From: Azospira sp. I13 | GTDB taxonomy: Bacteria; Pseudomonadota; Gammaproteobacteria; Burkholderiales; Rhodocyclaceae | Assembly: GCF_003112695.1 (NCBI RefSeq) | Contig: NZ_BFBP01000004.1 | Location: forward strand, 36,678-82,799 | Length of the DNA: 46,122 nucleotides | Reading direction: 5' to 3' | Shown here: in pieces, positions 7,301-17,200 of the stretch | Position numbering within the stretch: position 1 is the stretch's first letter | How the letters are laid out: the number at the start of each line of letters is the position of its first letter | Made by a program: the position numbers and the translations under genes | The notes under the pieces: model-generated | Told to the model about the DNA's origin: nothing | What the model saw: the letters and a program-made list of their open reading frames with translations, nothing else | The model's database searches: none

Positions 7301-8524
7301 TCAGCGATGGGCAATGTCCGGCAGGAAGACGGTGAGCAGGCCGATCAGGGGGAGGTAGGCGCACAGTTCATACACCATGCCCAGGCCGGCGCTGTCGGCC
7401 AGTTGGCCGAGCAGGGCGGCGCCGATGCCGGCGAGGCCGAAGGCCAGGCCGAAGAAGAGGCCGGAGATGGCGCCCACCTTGCCCGGCACCAGATCCTGGG
7501 CGTAGACCAGGATGGCGGAGAAGGCCGAGGCCAGGATCAAGCCGATCAGCACCGACAGTACGCCCGTCCACAGCAGATCCACATGGGGCAGCAGCAGAGC
7601 AAAGGGCGCCACGCCGAGAATGGAACCCCAGATTACCCGCTTGCGGCCGATGCGGTCGCCGATGGGGCCGCCGGCCACCGTGCCCACCGCCGTGGCCAGG
7701 AGGAAGGCGAAGAGATACATCTGGGCCTGCTGCAAGGGCAGGGCGAACTTCTCCATCAGGTAGAAGGTGTAGAAGGTCTGCAGGCTGGCCATGTAGAAGA
7801 ACTTGGAGAACATCAGGGCCCCCAGCACCAGCAGTGAGACCGCCACCTGGCGCCGGGTCAGGGCGTGGCCCGGGTGGGCCCGCATACGGGTGCGGAAGCT
7901 GGCCACATGGTGGGCCGACCAGTGCCCGACCCGGCTCAGCACCAGCACGCCGGCCAGGGCGGCGAGGGAGAACCAGGCGGCGCTGCCCTGGCCGTAGGGC
8001 ACGATGATGAGGGCCGCCAGCAGCGGGCCGAGGGCCGTGCCCAGGTTGCCGCCGATCTGGAACAGGGATTGAGCCAGGCCCGGCCGAGCCCCCGCCGCCA
8101 TGCGCGCCACCCGGGAGGATTCCGGGTGGAAGACGGAAGAGCCGATACCCACCAAGGAAGCCGCCAGCAGCACCAGGCCGAAGCTGTGGGCCTGGCCCAG
8201 CAGCAACAGCCCCACCAGGGTGAAGCCCATGCCCACGGGCAGGGAGTAGGGCTTGGGCCGATGGTCGGTGTACAGGCCGATCAGTGGTTGCAGCAGAGAG
8301 GCCGTGAGCTGGTAGGCCAGGGTGATCAGGCCCACCTGGGCAAAGGACAGCACCAGGTCCTGCTTGAGCATGGGGTAAATCGCCAGCAGCACCGACTGCA
8401 TCATGTCGTTGAGCAGGTGGGAGAAACTGATGGCGGCGATGATGGCGTAGGCCGTGGGCGGCACGGCCAAGGGGCTGGCCGGTTGGCCCGCGGGGCTGCC
8501 GGGGGCGGTCAGGGTCTTTTCCAT
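7301..8524 (-). CDS. MFS efflux transporter, fosmidomycin-resistance (Fsr) type
   Basis: The 407-residue inner-membrane protein has 12 predicted helices and the sequence character of the Fsr branch of the major facilitator superfamily: FSHLLNDMMQSVLLAIYPMLK near the start, LYTDHRPKP after helix 2-3, and GIGSSVFHPESSRVARMAAG in the central loop. Fsr in E. coli exports fosmidomycin. The native substrate here is unknown. The ATG at 8524 is preferred to an in-frame ATG at 8590 because AAGG lies 7 bases before it and the extra residues do not resemble the family. It is divergent from an AraC-type regulator that probably controls it. Confidence 0.88.
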   Translation of the reverse strand: MEKTLTAPGSPAGQPASPLAVPPTAYAIIAAISFSHLLNDMMQSVLLAIYPMLKQDLVLSFAQVGLITLAYQLTASLLQPLIGLYTDHRPKPYSLPVGMGFTLVGLLLLGQAHSFGLVLLAASLVGIGSSVFHPESSRVARMAAGARPGLAQSLFQIGGNLGTALGPLLAALIIVPYGQGSAAWFSLAALAGVLVLSRVGHWSAHHVASFRTRMRAHPGHALTRRQVAVSLLVLGALMFSKFFYMASLQTFYTFYLMEKFALPLQQAQMYLFAFLLATAVGTVAGGPIGDRIGRKRVIWGSILGVAPFALLLPHVDLLWTGVLSVLIGLILASAFSAILVYAQDLVPGKVGAISGLFFGLAFGLAGIGAALLGQLADSAGLGMVYELCAYLPLIGLLTVFLPDIAHR

Positions 8525-8690
8525 GAAATGCCTTATCAAATCAAATGGCTTGGGGGCAGAGGGTTGCGTGTGGGCTGCTGTGTGTTGCACGTGCTTGCCC
8601 GTGATGAATCGCTCCTGCCTGTGGGGTGAGGCGCTGCGCCGTTGATCGCCGCAGCACCAACCTGTGGCAGGGGAAAGCAGTCTAGAATGG

Positions 8691-8709
8691 CGGGATCAAA
8701 AATGTCCCG
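8691..8709. promoter_or_regulatory. Inverted repeat in the fsr/araC intergenic region, candidate operator
   Basis: CGGGA (8691-8695) and TCCCG (8705-8709) form a perfect 5-bp inverted repeat 13 bases before the GTG start of the AraC-type regulator. The position suits autoregulation and control of the divergent pump gene. The arms are short, so this is tentative. Confidence 0.35.
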
Positions 8710-8721
8710 ACAACAACTATC

Positions 8722-9534
8722 GTGAATCAGCCAAGCGCAACCGCCCCGGCGTCGCCGCCGCCCGGTGTGGCCAGCCACGACGATCTGCATCAGACCCTGC
8801 CCCATCCGGTCACCGCCAAGGCCCGGGACTACCAGGGCGGCGCCACCCCGGTGCATCGCCACCCCCGGGCCCAGCTCATCTACGCCGGCCGGGGCGTCAT
8901 GCGGGTGGAAACGGCCGCCGGCTGTTGGGTGGTGCCGCCGGTGCGGGGCGTCTGGATTCCGGCAGAAACCGACCACAAGGTGGTGATGCTGGGGGCGGTG
9001 GAAATGCGCACCCTCTACATTCGCCCCGACGCCGCCCCCGCCCTGCCCACCCACTGCTGCCTGATGGAAGTGGGGCCCTTGTTGCGGGCCCTCATTCTCG
9101 CCCTGCTCGAAGAGCCCCTGGCTTACGACCTGAGCGGCCGGGGCGGCATGATCGCCAGTCTGGCGCTTCAGGAACTGCGCTTTCTCCAGATTCCCGCCCT
9201 GCACCTGCCCATGCCCAGCGAGCCCCGGCTCCTGCGCCTGTGCCGCAGCCAGCTGGCCCGGCCGGATCAGCAGGACACCCTGGAAGCCCTGGCCGAGCGC
9301 CACGCCGCCAGTACCCGCACCCTGGCCCGCCTCTTCCAGCGGGAAACCGGCATGAGCTTTCGCCAATGGCGCCAGCAGGCCCGGTTGGTGGAAGCCCTCG
9401 GCCACCTGGCCAACGGCCTGCCGGTGGCGCGGGTGGCGGAGCAGCTGGGCTACCGCAGCCCCAGCGCCTTCACCGCCATGTTCCGCCGCGCCCTGGGGGT
9501 TGAGCCGCGCCGCTATTTCGACGGCGGCACCTGA
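8722..9534 (+). CDS. AraC-family transcriptional regulator
   Basis: The 270-residue cytoplasmic regulator has an N-terminal cupin-like sensing domain (about 20-120, with HRHPRAQLIYAGRGVMRVET) and a C-terminal double helix-turn-helix (about 180-265). The second helix-turn-helix ends in the signature VARVAEQLGYRSPSAFTAMFRRALGVEPRRY (paraphrased). The His-rich cupin strand and organisation resemble E. coli NimR (YeaM), which represses a divergent MFS drug pump gene. The arrangement here is the same. The start is GTG at 8722. There is no ideal ribosome site, and an alternative start within the next 20 codons cannot be excluded. Confidence 0.85.
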   Translation: MNQPSATAPASPPPGVASHDDLHQTLPHPVTAKARDYQGGATPVHRHPRAQLIYAGRGVMRVETAAGCWVVPPVRGVWIPAETDHKVVMLGAVEMRTLYIRPDAAPALPTHCCLMEVGPLLRALILALLEEPLAYDLSGRGGMIASLALQELRFLQIPALHLPMPSEPRLLRLCRSQLARPDQQDTLEALAERHAASTRTLARLFQRETGMSFRQWRQQARLVEALGHLANGLPVARVAEQLGYRSPSAFTAMFRRALGVEPRRYFDGGT

Positions 9535-9715
9535 GGCCGTCGTTGGTTTTCCGCTTTCCTTTCATTTCCCCGACGTCGCCCCATTTCCTCTTCCTTCCCC
9601 ATCCTGCGACGCCCAGGCGCCCATGGGCGACGGTGCCCCCGCGCCGGACGGGCAGCTTCGGGCTTGCCGCCTGCCCGGCGGGGATGATGCGGAACGCCTG
9701 AAAGTGGATGCCCCG

Positions 9716-9809
9716 GAGAGGCAATAGGGGCGCCGTTCTTCCTCGTAGCGCCTCTGGCAACAAGCCAGGATGCGGCGCTCCAGGGTGGCCCGCGTCCCTA
9801 TTGCCTCTC
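9716..9809. repeat. Interrupted palindrome, REP-like element copy A
   Basis: GAGAGGCAATAGGG (9716-9729) and its exact complement CCCTATTGCCTCTC (9796-9809) bracket about 66 bases. The same core (CAATAGGG...CCCTATTG) recurs at 21438-21490. The surrounding 9535-10058 is otherwise a gap without a recognisable gene: open frames in it lack ribosome sites and have shadow-like composition. Confidence 0.6.
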
Positions 9810-10058
9810 AGGGCGGTTTTACCGGTATTTCGGCTGTGGCCGGAAGATTGGAGGCGGGGCTGGTTTGCCGCAGGCTGCTCTGCCCGAGGATCGGGCGGAG
9901 GCCGCTCGACAGGGGGAGGGGCGCTGTTTATGCTGTGCGGGTAACGGCGACGGCTGCGCAGCCAGGTTCGCCCGGGCCTCCGTTAGCCGAGGCTCCTGCC
10001 CAGCGGTTTTCGCATTGCCCCCATTGCCACCGTGCCCCGCGCCTATCAAGGAGAAAGC

Positions 10059-10469
10059 ATGTCTGTTGCGTATTACGTGGTCCTGGATGTTGACGATCCC
10101 GGCTTCGAGACCTTTGTCAATGGCAAGGCCGTCGCCCGCGCGGCCGATCGGCTGAATGCCCTGTGCGCGGCCCAGGGCCTGCCGCCCCTGGATTCCTTCC
10201 TCGGCCAGCCCATGGACGATTTCGCCGATTTCCTCGATGAGGACATTCCCCTGCCCGAAGGGGAGGACGGTGCCGAAAAGTGGTTTGACCCCCAGGAGGG
10301 CATCCGCCTCATCACCGCCCTGATTGCCGCCATCCAGGCCAATCCGGCCGCTCTGGGCGGGTCAGCGGAGGCGGTGGAAGAGGTGCTGGAAGACCTGGCG
10401 GAATACCAGGCGGTGCTGGCGCAGGCCGCCGCCATCAAGGCCCGCTGGTATCTGGCGCTGGATATCTGA
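10059..10469 (+). CDS. Acidic protein of unknown function
   Basis: This 136-residue soluble protein is not recognised. It begins with a beta-strand segment (YYVVLDVDDPGFETF), is rich in Asp and Glu through the middle (residues 60-85), and contains a conserved-looking EKWFDPQEGIRLITALI segment followed by two helices. There is no signal peptide or membrane helix. An AAGGAGAAAGC ribosome site directly before the ATG at 10059 fixes the start and excludes an upstream ATG at 10032. An RDD-family membrane protein gene follows 92 bases later. The pattern of a small acidic protein with a W-F-D-P motif is reminiscent of some immunity-type proteins, but there is no evidence for that here. Confidence 0.7.
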   Translation: MSVAYYVVLDVDDPGFETFVNGKAVARAADRLNALCAAQGLPPLDSFLGQPMDDFADFLDEDIPLPEGEDGAEKWFDPQEGIRLITALIAAIQANPAALGGSAEAVEEVLEDLAEYQAVLAQAAAIKARWYLALDI

Positions 10470-10561
10470 TGCCCCTCGCCGCGCCCGTGAGTCACCCCTG
10501 AATCGCTGAACCCCGCCGGGACGCGGCTGCGCCCCGGCCCGCAACCCGGAAAGGAATTCCC

Positions 10562-11089
10562 ATGGCAGCAACGCAGCAAACCGAGTCGCCGGCAGCGGCA
10601 CAGACGGCAGTGGTGGATGGGGCGGAGGTGGAATACACCCTGGAATACGCCGGCTTCTGGGTGCGGGTGGGGGCCAGCCTCATCGACACCGTGCTGATGC
10701 TGCTGGTGACCTTTCCCCTGCTGCTAGCGATCTACGGCTGGCAGTATTTCAGCGCGGAGGAAATGATCGCCGGCCCAGCGGATTTCCTCATTTCCTGGGT
10801 ATTTCCGGCGGTGGCGGTGGTGCTCTTCTGGGTGCATCGGCAGGCCACCCCGGGCAAGGCGGTATTTTCCCTGCGCGTCGTCGATGCGGATTCCGGCGAA
10901 AGCCTTTCCGTCGGGCAGAGCATCGGCCGTTACCTGGCCTATTTCGTTTCCTCCCTCCCCCTCGGCCTTGGCCTGATCTGGGTCGGGCTGGATAGCCACA
11001 AGCAGGGCTGGCATGACAAGCTGGCCAATACGGTGGTGGTGCGGCCGAAAAAGCGCGGCCCCCGGCCGGTCAATTTTACTGCCCATTAG
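10562..11089 (+). CDS. RDD-family membrane protein
   Basis: The 175-residue inner-membrane protein has three predicted transmembrane helices and the RDD family marks. These are an aromatic-Gly-Phe-W-R-x-G-A-x-x-I-D start (YAGFWVRVGASLIDTVLM, residues 27-44), RQATPGKAVFSLRVVDADSG in the middle loop, and a final WHDKLANTVVV. RDD proteins are poorly characterised. Some have been linked to Na+/H+ exchange, which would fit the ion-transport content of the window, but this is family knowledge only. GGAAAGG precedes the ATG at a suitable distance. Overlap with its neighbours is absent. Confidence 0.85.
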   Translation: MAATQQTESPAAAQTAVVDGAEVEYTLEYAGFWVRVGASLIDTVLMLLVTFPLLLAIYGWQYFSAEEMIAGPADFLISWVFPAVAVVLFWVHRQATPGKAVFSLRVVDADSGESLSVGQSIGRYLAYFVSSLPLGLGLIWVGLDSHKQGWHDKLANTVVVRPKKRGPRPVNFTAH

Positions 11090-11110
11090 GGCTGATTTGG
11101 CCGGGGTGAG

Positions 11111-11148
11111 TCGGGCTGTATTGGGTTGTATTGGGTTGTATTGGGCTG
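11111..11148. repeat. Short tandem repeat, about four 10-base units
   Basis: Units TCGGGCTGTA, TTGGGTTGTA, TTGGGTTGTA and TTGGGCTGAG lie head to tail downstream of the RDD gene. Two central units are identical. It is non-coding and could vary in copy number by slippage. Confidence 0.75.
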
Positions 11149-11261
11149 AGCCGGGCCGTTCCGCTTTCCCGTAATCCAGCCGAACCGCCGCCGTGTTTGC
11201 CGGCAGCGGAAAGGGCCGCCGGCCCCGCAGCCGACACCCCTAGCCGTCATCCGCCGCCGTC

Positions 11262-11299
11262 ATGAAAAAGCCGCCAGGTCGCCCCGGCGGCTTTTTCAT
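11262..11299. terminator. Bidirectional rho-independent terminator
   Basis: A perfect 14-bp stem (ATGAAAAAGCCGCC / GGCGGCTTTTTCAT) with a 10-base loop lies between the RDD gene and the convergent glnE gene. It can terminate both. Confidence 0.9.
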
Positions 11300-11347
11300 T
11301 GGCTCCGGCACCCGTCCGGGGCGCCGGGGTTGCGGCGTGGCGCCGTG

Positions 11348-14125
11348 TCAGCCCTTGAACACCTCGTCCCACAACGCCCGCACCGCGCCGATGCGGTCGG
11401 CTACGGTTTCCCGGGGGACGCGGCTCTTGGGGTTGCCGTTGAGGCGCTTGGCGTGTTGCAGGCGGCGGTAGTCCCGGTAGGCGTTCTGCACCGGCTCGGA
11501 CAGGGCCGCGGGAATCAGGCCGAGGCGGGCGGCGATGCCGAGCAGGGCGATGTTACCCAGGTTGCCGGAAAGTTCCGGGTGGGCGTGGGCGTGGCCCAGC
11601 ACCAGGTACTGGACGATGAATTCCACGTCGATGATGCCGCCCGGGTCCTGCTTGATGTCGAACTCGCCCCGGGCCACGGTCTCGGCGTCGGAGGCGTTGT
11701 TGTCCACCATTTTCTGGCGCATGGCCAGCACTTCTTCCCGGAGCTTGGGCAGTTCCCGCGGCTGGCGCAGGATTTCCTCGCGGATGGCGTCGAAGCCCGC
11801 GCCCACGTCCGCGTCGCCGGCAACGAAGCGGGCCCGGGTGAGGGCCTGGTGTTCCCAGACCCAGGCATTCTTCAGCTGGTATTCGCGGAAGGAGGCGAGG
11901 GAGCAGACCATCAGGCCCGAATCGCCGTTGGGGCGCAGCCGCAGGTCGGTCTCGAAAAGCAGGCCGGCGGGGGTCTGGGACGATAGCCAGGTGTTCACCC
12001 GCTGGGCCAGGCGGGCGTAGACCTCCTCGGCTTCCAGGGCGGTGTCCTTCTTCTCGTCGTAGAGGAAGATGATGTCCAGGTCCGAGGCGTAGCCCAGTTC
12101 CTTGCCCCCCAGCTTGCCGTAGCCGATGACGGCGAAGACCGGTTCCTCCCGGTGCCGGGTCTTCAGCTTGCCCCAGCACAGGCGCACCGTCTCGGCCACC
12201 AGGATGTCGGCCAGCTCGGTGAGGTGGTCGGAGATTTTCTCGATGCTGTGCAGGCCCGCCAGGTCCTGGGCCAGCAGGCGGAAGACCTGGGCGTGGTGCA
12301 GTTCCCGCAGCAGGTCCATCTCCCGTTCCGTGTCGCCGGCGCATTCGTCCAGGGCCCGGCGCAGTTCGCGGCGGAAGCGTTGCCAGTCGGTAGCCACCTC
12401 CAGCAGGCGCGGGTCCAGCAGCTCATCGAGCAGGATGGGGTGGCGGGTCAGGTATTCAGCGGCCCAGCTGGAGCCGCCGATGAGTTCAGCCACCTTCTTC
12501 AGGGCCTGGGGATACTGCTGCAGCAGGGCCAGGTAGGCGCCGCGGCGGCCGATGGCCTCGAGGAAGGCGAGGCAGCGGGAAAGGGTCAGATCCGGTGTCG
12601 GCGTGGCGGCGGCGGCTTCGATCAGGCGCGGGCCCAGGGCGTCCATACGTTCCCGGTTGCTGGCGGGCAGCTGCTGGTAGCGGGCGCCGTCGCGGAAAGC
12701 CTGCAGCCGTTCCAGGGAGGCCTGCACGTCGGCAAAGCCGAGGCCGGCGAATTTCTCCTGGGCGCCGTCGCATTCCAGGGCGCCCTGCCACAGGGCGGTG
12801 AGGGTCTCGGCCTGGGCGCTGGCCTGGTCGGGCTCGGCGAAGACGGCTTCGAAATGCAGTGAGACCCGCTGGCGATGGCCGTCGAGCACGGCCAGCAGGG
12901 CCGGGTAGTCGGCAAAGCCCATGGAACGGGCGATGCGGGCCTGACCTTCCGCATCTTCCGGCAGGCTGTGGGTCTGCTGGTCGGCCACGTATTGCAGGCG
13001 GTGTTCCAGGCGGCGCAGGAAATCGTAGGCGGTGGTCAGCTCGGCCACCGCCTCCTGGGCCATCAGGCCCCGTTCCGGCAGCAGGGCCAGCACTTCCAGG
13101 GTGGGGCGGATCTGCAGGGCGGTGTCGCGGCCGCCGCGGATGAGCTGGAAGACCTGGGCGATGAATTCGATTTCCCGGATGCCGCCGGGGCCCAGCTTGA
13201 CGTGGTTGGCCATGTCCTTGCGCGCCACCTCGCGGCGGATCTGGGCGTGCAGGTCGCGCATGGCGTTGATGGCGCCGAAATCCAGGTACTTGCGGAAGAC
13301 GAAGGGCCGGCCGGTCTGGCTCAGCACCGGACCCCAGTTATTCACATCGTTGGCGCCGGCGTTCATCACCCGGGCCTTGATCCAGGCGTAGCGTTCCCAC
13401 TCCCGGCCCTGGGTGATGAAGTAGTTTTCCAGGGCGTCCAGGCTGCATACCAGGGGGCCGGAATCGCCGTTGGGGCGCAGGCGCATGTCTACGCGGAAGA
13501 CCTGGCCGTCGGCGGTGAGGTCCCCCAGGGCGATGATCAGGCGCTTGCCCAGGCGGTGGAAGAAATCATAGTTGTCCACCTGGCCGCCGCCGTCGGCGCG
13601 GCCGGCGGTCTGGCCTTCTTCCGGGTAGACGAAGATGTAATCCACGTCGGAGGAAACGTTCAGCTCCCGCCCGCCCAGCTTGCCCATGCCTACCACCAGC
13701 AGGCGCTGGGGTCGGCCCTGGCTGTCCAGGGGTTCGCCGTACTGCTGCACCAGGCTGCGGTGCACGAAGTCCAGGGCGAAATTGGTGGTGATGTCGGCCA
13801 GCAGGGTCATGGTTTCCACCACCTCCTTGAGGGGGGCGGCGGCCGCGATATCGCGGATGATCAGGTGGGCCATGACGCGCTGGCGCAGGCGGCGTAGCAC
13901 CGGCTTGAGGGCTTCTTCATCCGCCGGGGCGGCCTGGGCGATCCAGTCCTCCAGGTCGGCGGCGGTGAGGGCCCGCTGCCAGGATTCGATCAGGATGGGC
14001 ACCAGCTCGCTGCGGCAGGCCAGCAGCTGGCGCAGGTAGGCGCTGTGGTCCAGGGCGGGCTGCCAGGCGGCGGGGAGCGGGGCAGGGCTGGTGGCGGTGT
14101 CGGCGGCGTGATCGTTATGCGTCAT
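11348..14125 (-). CDS. glnE: Bifunctional glutamine synthetase adenylyltransferase/deadenylylase
   Basis: GlnE adds or removes AMP on glutamine synthetase in response to PII and glutamine, so it sets nitrogen assimilation. The 925-residue length matches the family. Two nucleotidyltransferase half-modules are visible. The first (deadenylylase, N-terminal) has GMGKLGGRELNVSSDVDYIFVY (paraphrased as G-M-G-K-L-G-G-x-E-L with a D-x-D), and the second (adenylylase, C-terminal) has GYGKLGGKELGYASDLDIIFLY with its own D-x-D. Each is followed by an R-L-R-P-N-G-D-S-G segment. The chosen ATG (14125) starts MTHNDHAAD. An upstream ATG at 14260 would add 45 residues overlapping the intergenic space and is unlikely. 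It is divergent from yhdP with 148 bases between. Confidence 0.96.
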   Translation of the reverse strand: MTHNDHAADTATSPAPLPAAWQPALDHSAYLRQLLACRSELVPILIESWQRALTAADLEDWIAQAAPADEEALKPVLRRLRQRVMAHLIIRDIAAAAPLKEVVETMTLLADITTNFALDFVHRSLVQQYGEPLDSQGRPQRLLVVGMGKLGGRELNVSSDVDYIFVYPEEGQTAGRADGGGQVDNYDFFHRLGKRLIIALGDLTADGQVFRVDMRLRPNGDSGPLVCSLDALENYFITQGREWERYAWIKARVMNAGANDVNNWGPVLSQTGRPFVFRKYLDFGAINAMRDLHAQIRREVARKDMANHVKLGPGGIREIEFIAQVFQLIRGGRDTALQIRPTLEVLALLPERGLMAQEAVAELTTAYDFLRRLEHRLQYVADQQTHSLPEDAEGQARIARSMGFADYPALLAVLDGHRQRVSLHFEAVFAEPDQASAQAETLTALWQGALECDGAQEKFAGLGFADVQASLERLQAFRDGARYQQLPASNRERMDALGPRLIEAAAATPTPDLTLSRCLAFLEAIGRRGAYLALLQQYPQALKKVAELIGGSSWAAEYLTRHPILLDELLDPRLLEVATDWQRFRRELRRALDECAGDTEREMDLLRELHHAQVFRLLAQDLAGLHSIEKISDHLTELADILVAETVRLCWGKLKTRHREEPVFAVIGYGKLGGKELGYASDLDIIFLYDEKKDTALEAEEVYARLAQRVNTWLSSQTPAGLLFETDLRLRPNGDSGLMVCSLASFREYQLKNAWVWEHQALTRARFVAGDADVGAGFDAIREEILRQPRELPKLREEVLAMRQKMVDNNASDAETVARGEFDIKQDPGGIIDVEFIVQYLVLGHAHAHPELSGNLGNIALLGIAARLGLIPAALSEPVQNAYRDYRRLQHAKRLNGNPKSRVPRETVADRIGAVRALWDEVFKG

Positions 14126-14273
14126 GGATGGCAATCGGTTTACATCCGTCTTGCGACAGTGGCAGGAGTGGGTGGGAGTGAAGGGGAGTGGGTTAAAATC
14201 CCTTCCATCACACCAAGAACCGACCATTGTAGTGACCCCCCCGACTCCTTTGCAAAGCACCGGCGGCTAAGCC

Positions 14274-17200
14274 ATGGCTGAACCCGCTGACTCTCCTGCT
14301 GATTCTCTTGCGGACGCCTCCCTGCGACCGGCGCTTTACCACCGCTTGCATCGCCTCCTGCCGTTCGTCGCCAGCCCCGGTGCCCGGGTCTTCTGGCGGC
14401 GGGCCGGGCGTCTTTCCCTGTGGGCCGGCGTGGTGGGCTATTTCGCTTTCGCCTTCCTGGTCCTGGCCCTGCGCTACTGGGTGCTGCCCCACGTGGGCGA
14501 CTACCGGGGCGATATCGAGCGGGCCGCCAGCCGGGCCCTCGGCCTGCCCGTCACCATCGGCCACATTGACGCAGGCTGGCGCGGCCTGCGCCCCGAACTG
14601 ACCTTGGCCGATGTGCGGGTGGCCGACCGTCAGGGCAACCCGGCTCTGGCCTTCCAGCAGGTGGATAGCGTCCTCTCCTGGTGGAGTGTCCCCAGCCTTT
14701 CCCTGCGCCTGCACCTGCTGGAAATCCAGGAACCCACCCTGCTGGTGCGGCGCAACGCCGACGGCAGCTTCGAAGTGGCCGGCATTCCCGTGGAAAGCAG
14801 CGGCAGCGATGACGGCGGTGCCCTCAACTGGGTGCTGGCCCAGCACCGCATCCACATCAAGGACGCCACCATCGTCTGGGAGGACCTGCAACGGGGCGCC
14901 CCGCCCCTGACCCTGGAGGCGGTGAACCTGCTCCTGGAAAACAGCGGCAGCCGGCACCGTTTCGGCCTTTCCGCCCTGCCGCCGCCGGAACTGGCCTCCC
15001 GCCTCGATGTACGGGGCGACCTGCGGGGCGGCGACCCCACCCGCCTGGAAGACTGGAGCGGCCAGCTCTACACCCAGTTCGACAGCACCGACCTGGCGGC
15101 CTGGCAGGCCTGGGTCGATTACCCCGTTTCCCTGCCCAAGGGCCATGGCGCCCTGCGCCTCTGGCTGGAGGTGGATGAAGGCCTGCCGGTGGCGGCCACC
15201 GCCGACGTGGGCCTGCGGGACCTGCGCCTGCAACTGGCCAAGGACCTGCCCGAACTCGACCTGCTGCACTTGCAAGGCCGCATCAGCGGCCAGCGGCGCA
15301 AGGGCGATACCCGCCTCAACGGCCGCCAGCTGAGCCTGGCCACCCGGGCCGGCGTCACCCTGGAGCCCACCGATTTTGCCTTCACCTGGCAGGAAGGCGG
15401 CCTCTTCTCCGACCGCCGGCGTGGCAGCGGCAGCGCCAATACCCTCGACCTGGGCGCCCTGGCAGCCCTGGCCGGCCACCTGCCCCTGGGCCAGGAAGTG
15501 CGCCAGTGGCTGGAGGAATACGAGCCCCGGGGCCAGGTGCAGGACCTCAAGGCCGTCTGGTCCGACAAGGACGGCGCAGCCCAGGAATACAACCTGAAGG
15601 CCCGCTTCAGCGACCTCGGCATCAAGGCCAGCACCCACTTCCCCGGCTTTGCCGGCATGAGCGGCAGCGTGGACGCCGGGGACCGGGGCGGCAGCCTGAC
15701 CCTGCGGTCCCAGAAAGCCACCCTGGATTTGCCCCAGGTCTTCCCCGAACCCCGCATCGCCGTGGATTCCCTCACCAGCCAGGTGAGCTGGAAGATCGAA
15801 GGGCCGAAGCTGGAGGTGAGCCTCGACAATTTCGCCTTCACCAGCCCCGACGCCACCGGCTCCGCCCAGGGCACCTACCGCCTCGGCGGCGAAGGCCCCG
15901 GCACTATCGACCTCACCGCCGGCATCAGCAAGGCGGATGGCACCGCGGTGTGGCGCTACATGCCCCTGGCCGTCTCCCAGGACGCGCGGGATTGGCTGAA
16001 GACCGCCATCACCGGCGGCACCGCCAGCGAGGCCAAGCTGATCCTCAAGGGCGACCTGGCCCGCTTCCCCTTCCTGGACCCGAAGGAAGGGCAGTTCCTC
16101 GTCACCGCCCGCATCCACAACGCCACCCTGGATTACGGCACCGGCTGGCCCCGCATTGACGATATCCAGGGCAGCCTGCGTTTCGAGGCGGCGCGCATGT
16201 TGATCGAAGCCAAGAGCGCGCGGCTGCTGGGGGCCCGCCTTGCCGCCGTGAAGGCCGAAATCCCCGACCTGGATGCGCCGGAGGAACTGCTCAAGATCAC
16301 CGGCAAGGCCGAAGGGCCGACGGCGGAATTCCTCAAGTTCATCGACCAGAGCCCGGTGGGCAACAAGATCGACAACTTCACCGAGGACATGCGGGCCGGT
16401 GGCGAAGGGCGCCTCAACCTGGCCATCGACATGCCCCTGCGCCATCTCGTCGATACCAAGGTGAAGGGGGAATTCGAATTCCTCAACAACCAGGTCACCG
16501 TGGAACCGGGCCTGCCGCCCATCACCCAGGTCAATGGCCGCCTGCACTTCACCGATGGTGGCATCAGCATCAAGGAAGTCACCGGCCAGTTGCTGGGCGG
16601 CCCCCTGCGCCTCTACGCCAGCAACGAAGGCGACAAGGTGCTGGTCAATGCCTCGGGCAACCTCACCGCCCTGGCCCTGCGCCGCCAACTGGATCTGCCC
16701 CTCTTCGACAACCTTTCCGGCAGCGCCGCCTGGAAGGGGGAGGTGCGGGTGCGCAAGAAGAGCGCCGAGATGGTCATCGAATCCGACCTCAAGGGCCTGG
16801 CCTCCAGCCTGCCCGAGCCCTTCAACAAGCCGGCCTCCCAGACCCTGCCCCTGCGCCTGGAGCGGGCCGCCCTGCCCGACGCCCCGGCCCGCAAGGGGGC
16901 GCCGCCCCCGGTGTCCCGGGAGCAGGTCAAGTTCAGCCTGGGCAAGCTCGCTGCCGCCCAGCTCATCCGCCGCCGCGAGAGCGCCGGCCTGGTGCTGGAG
17001 CGGGGCGCCCTGGCCCTGGGCGAACCCCTGGTGTTGCCGGAGCGGGGGCTGACACTCACGATTGCCCAGCCCAGCGTCGATGTGGATTACTGGCGCCAGG
17101 CCCTGTTGCCGCCCAACGGCAGCAGCAATGGCAGCAGCAATAACAGCAACGCCAGCGGCAGTGCCCAGGAGGCCAGCCTGCCCCTCAGCCAGGTGCTGCT

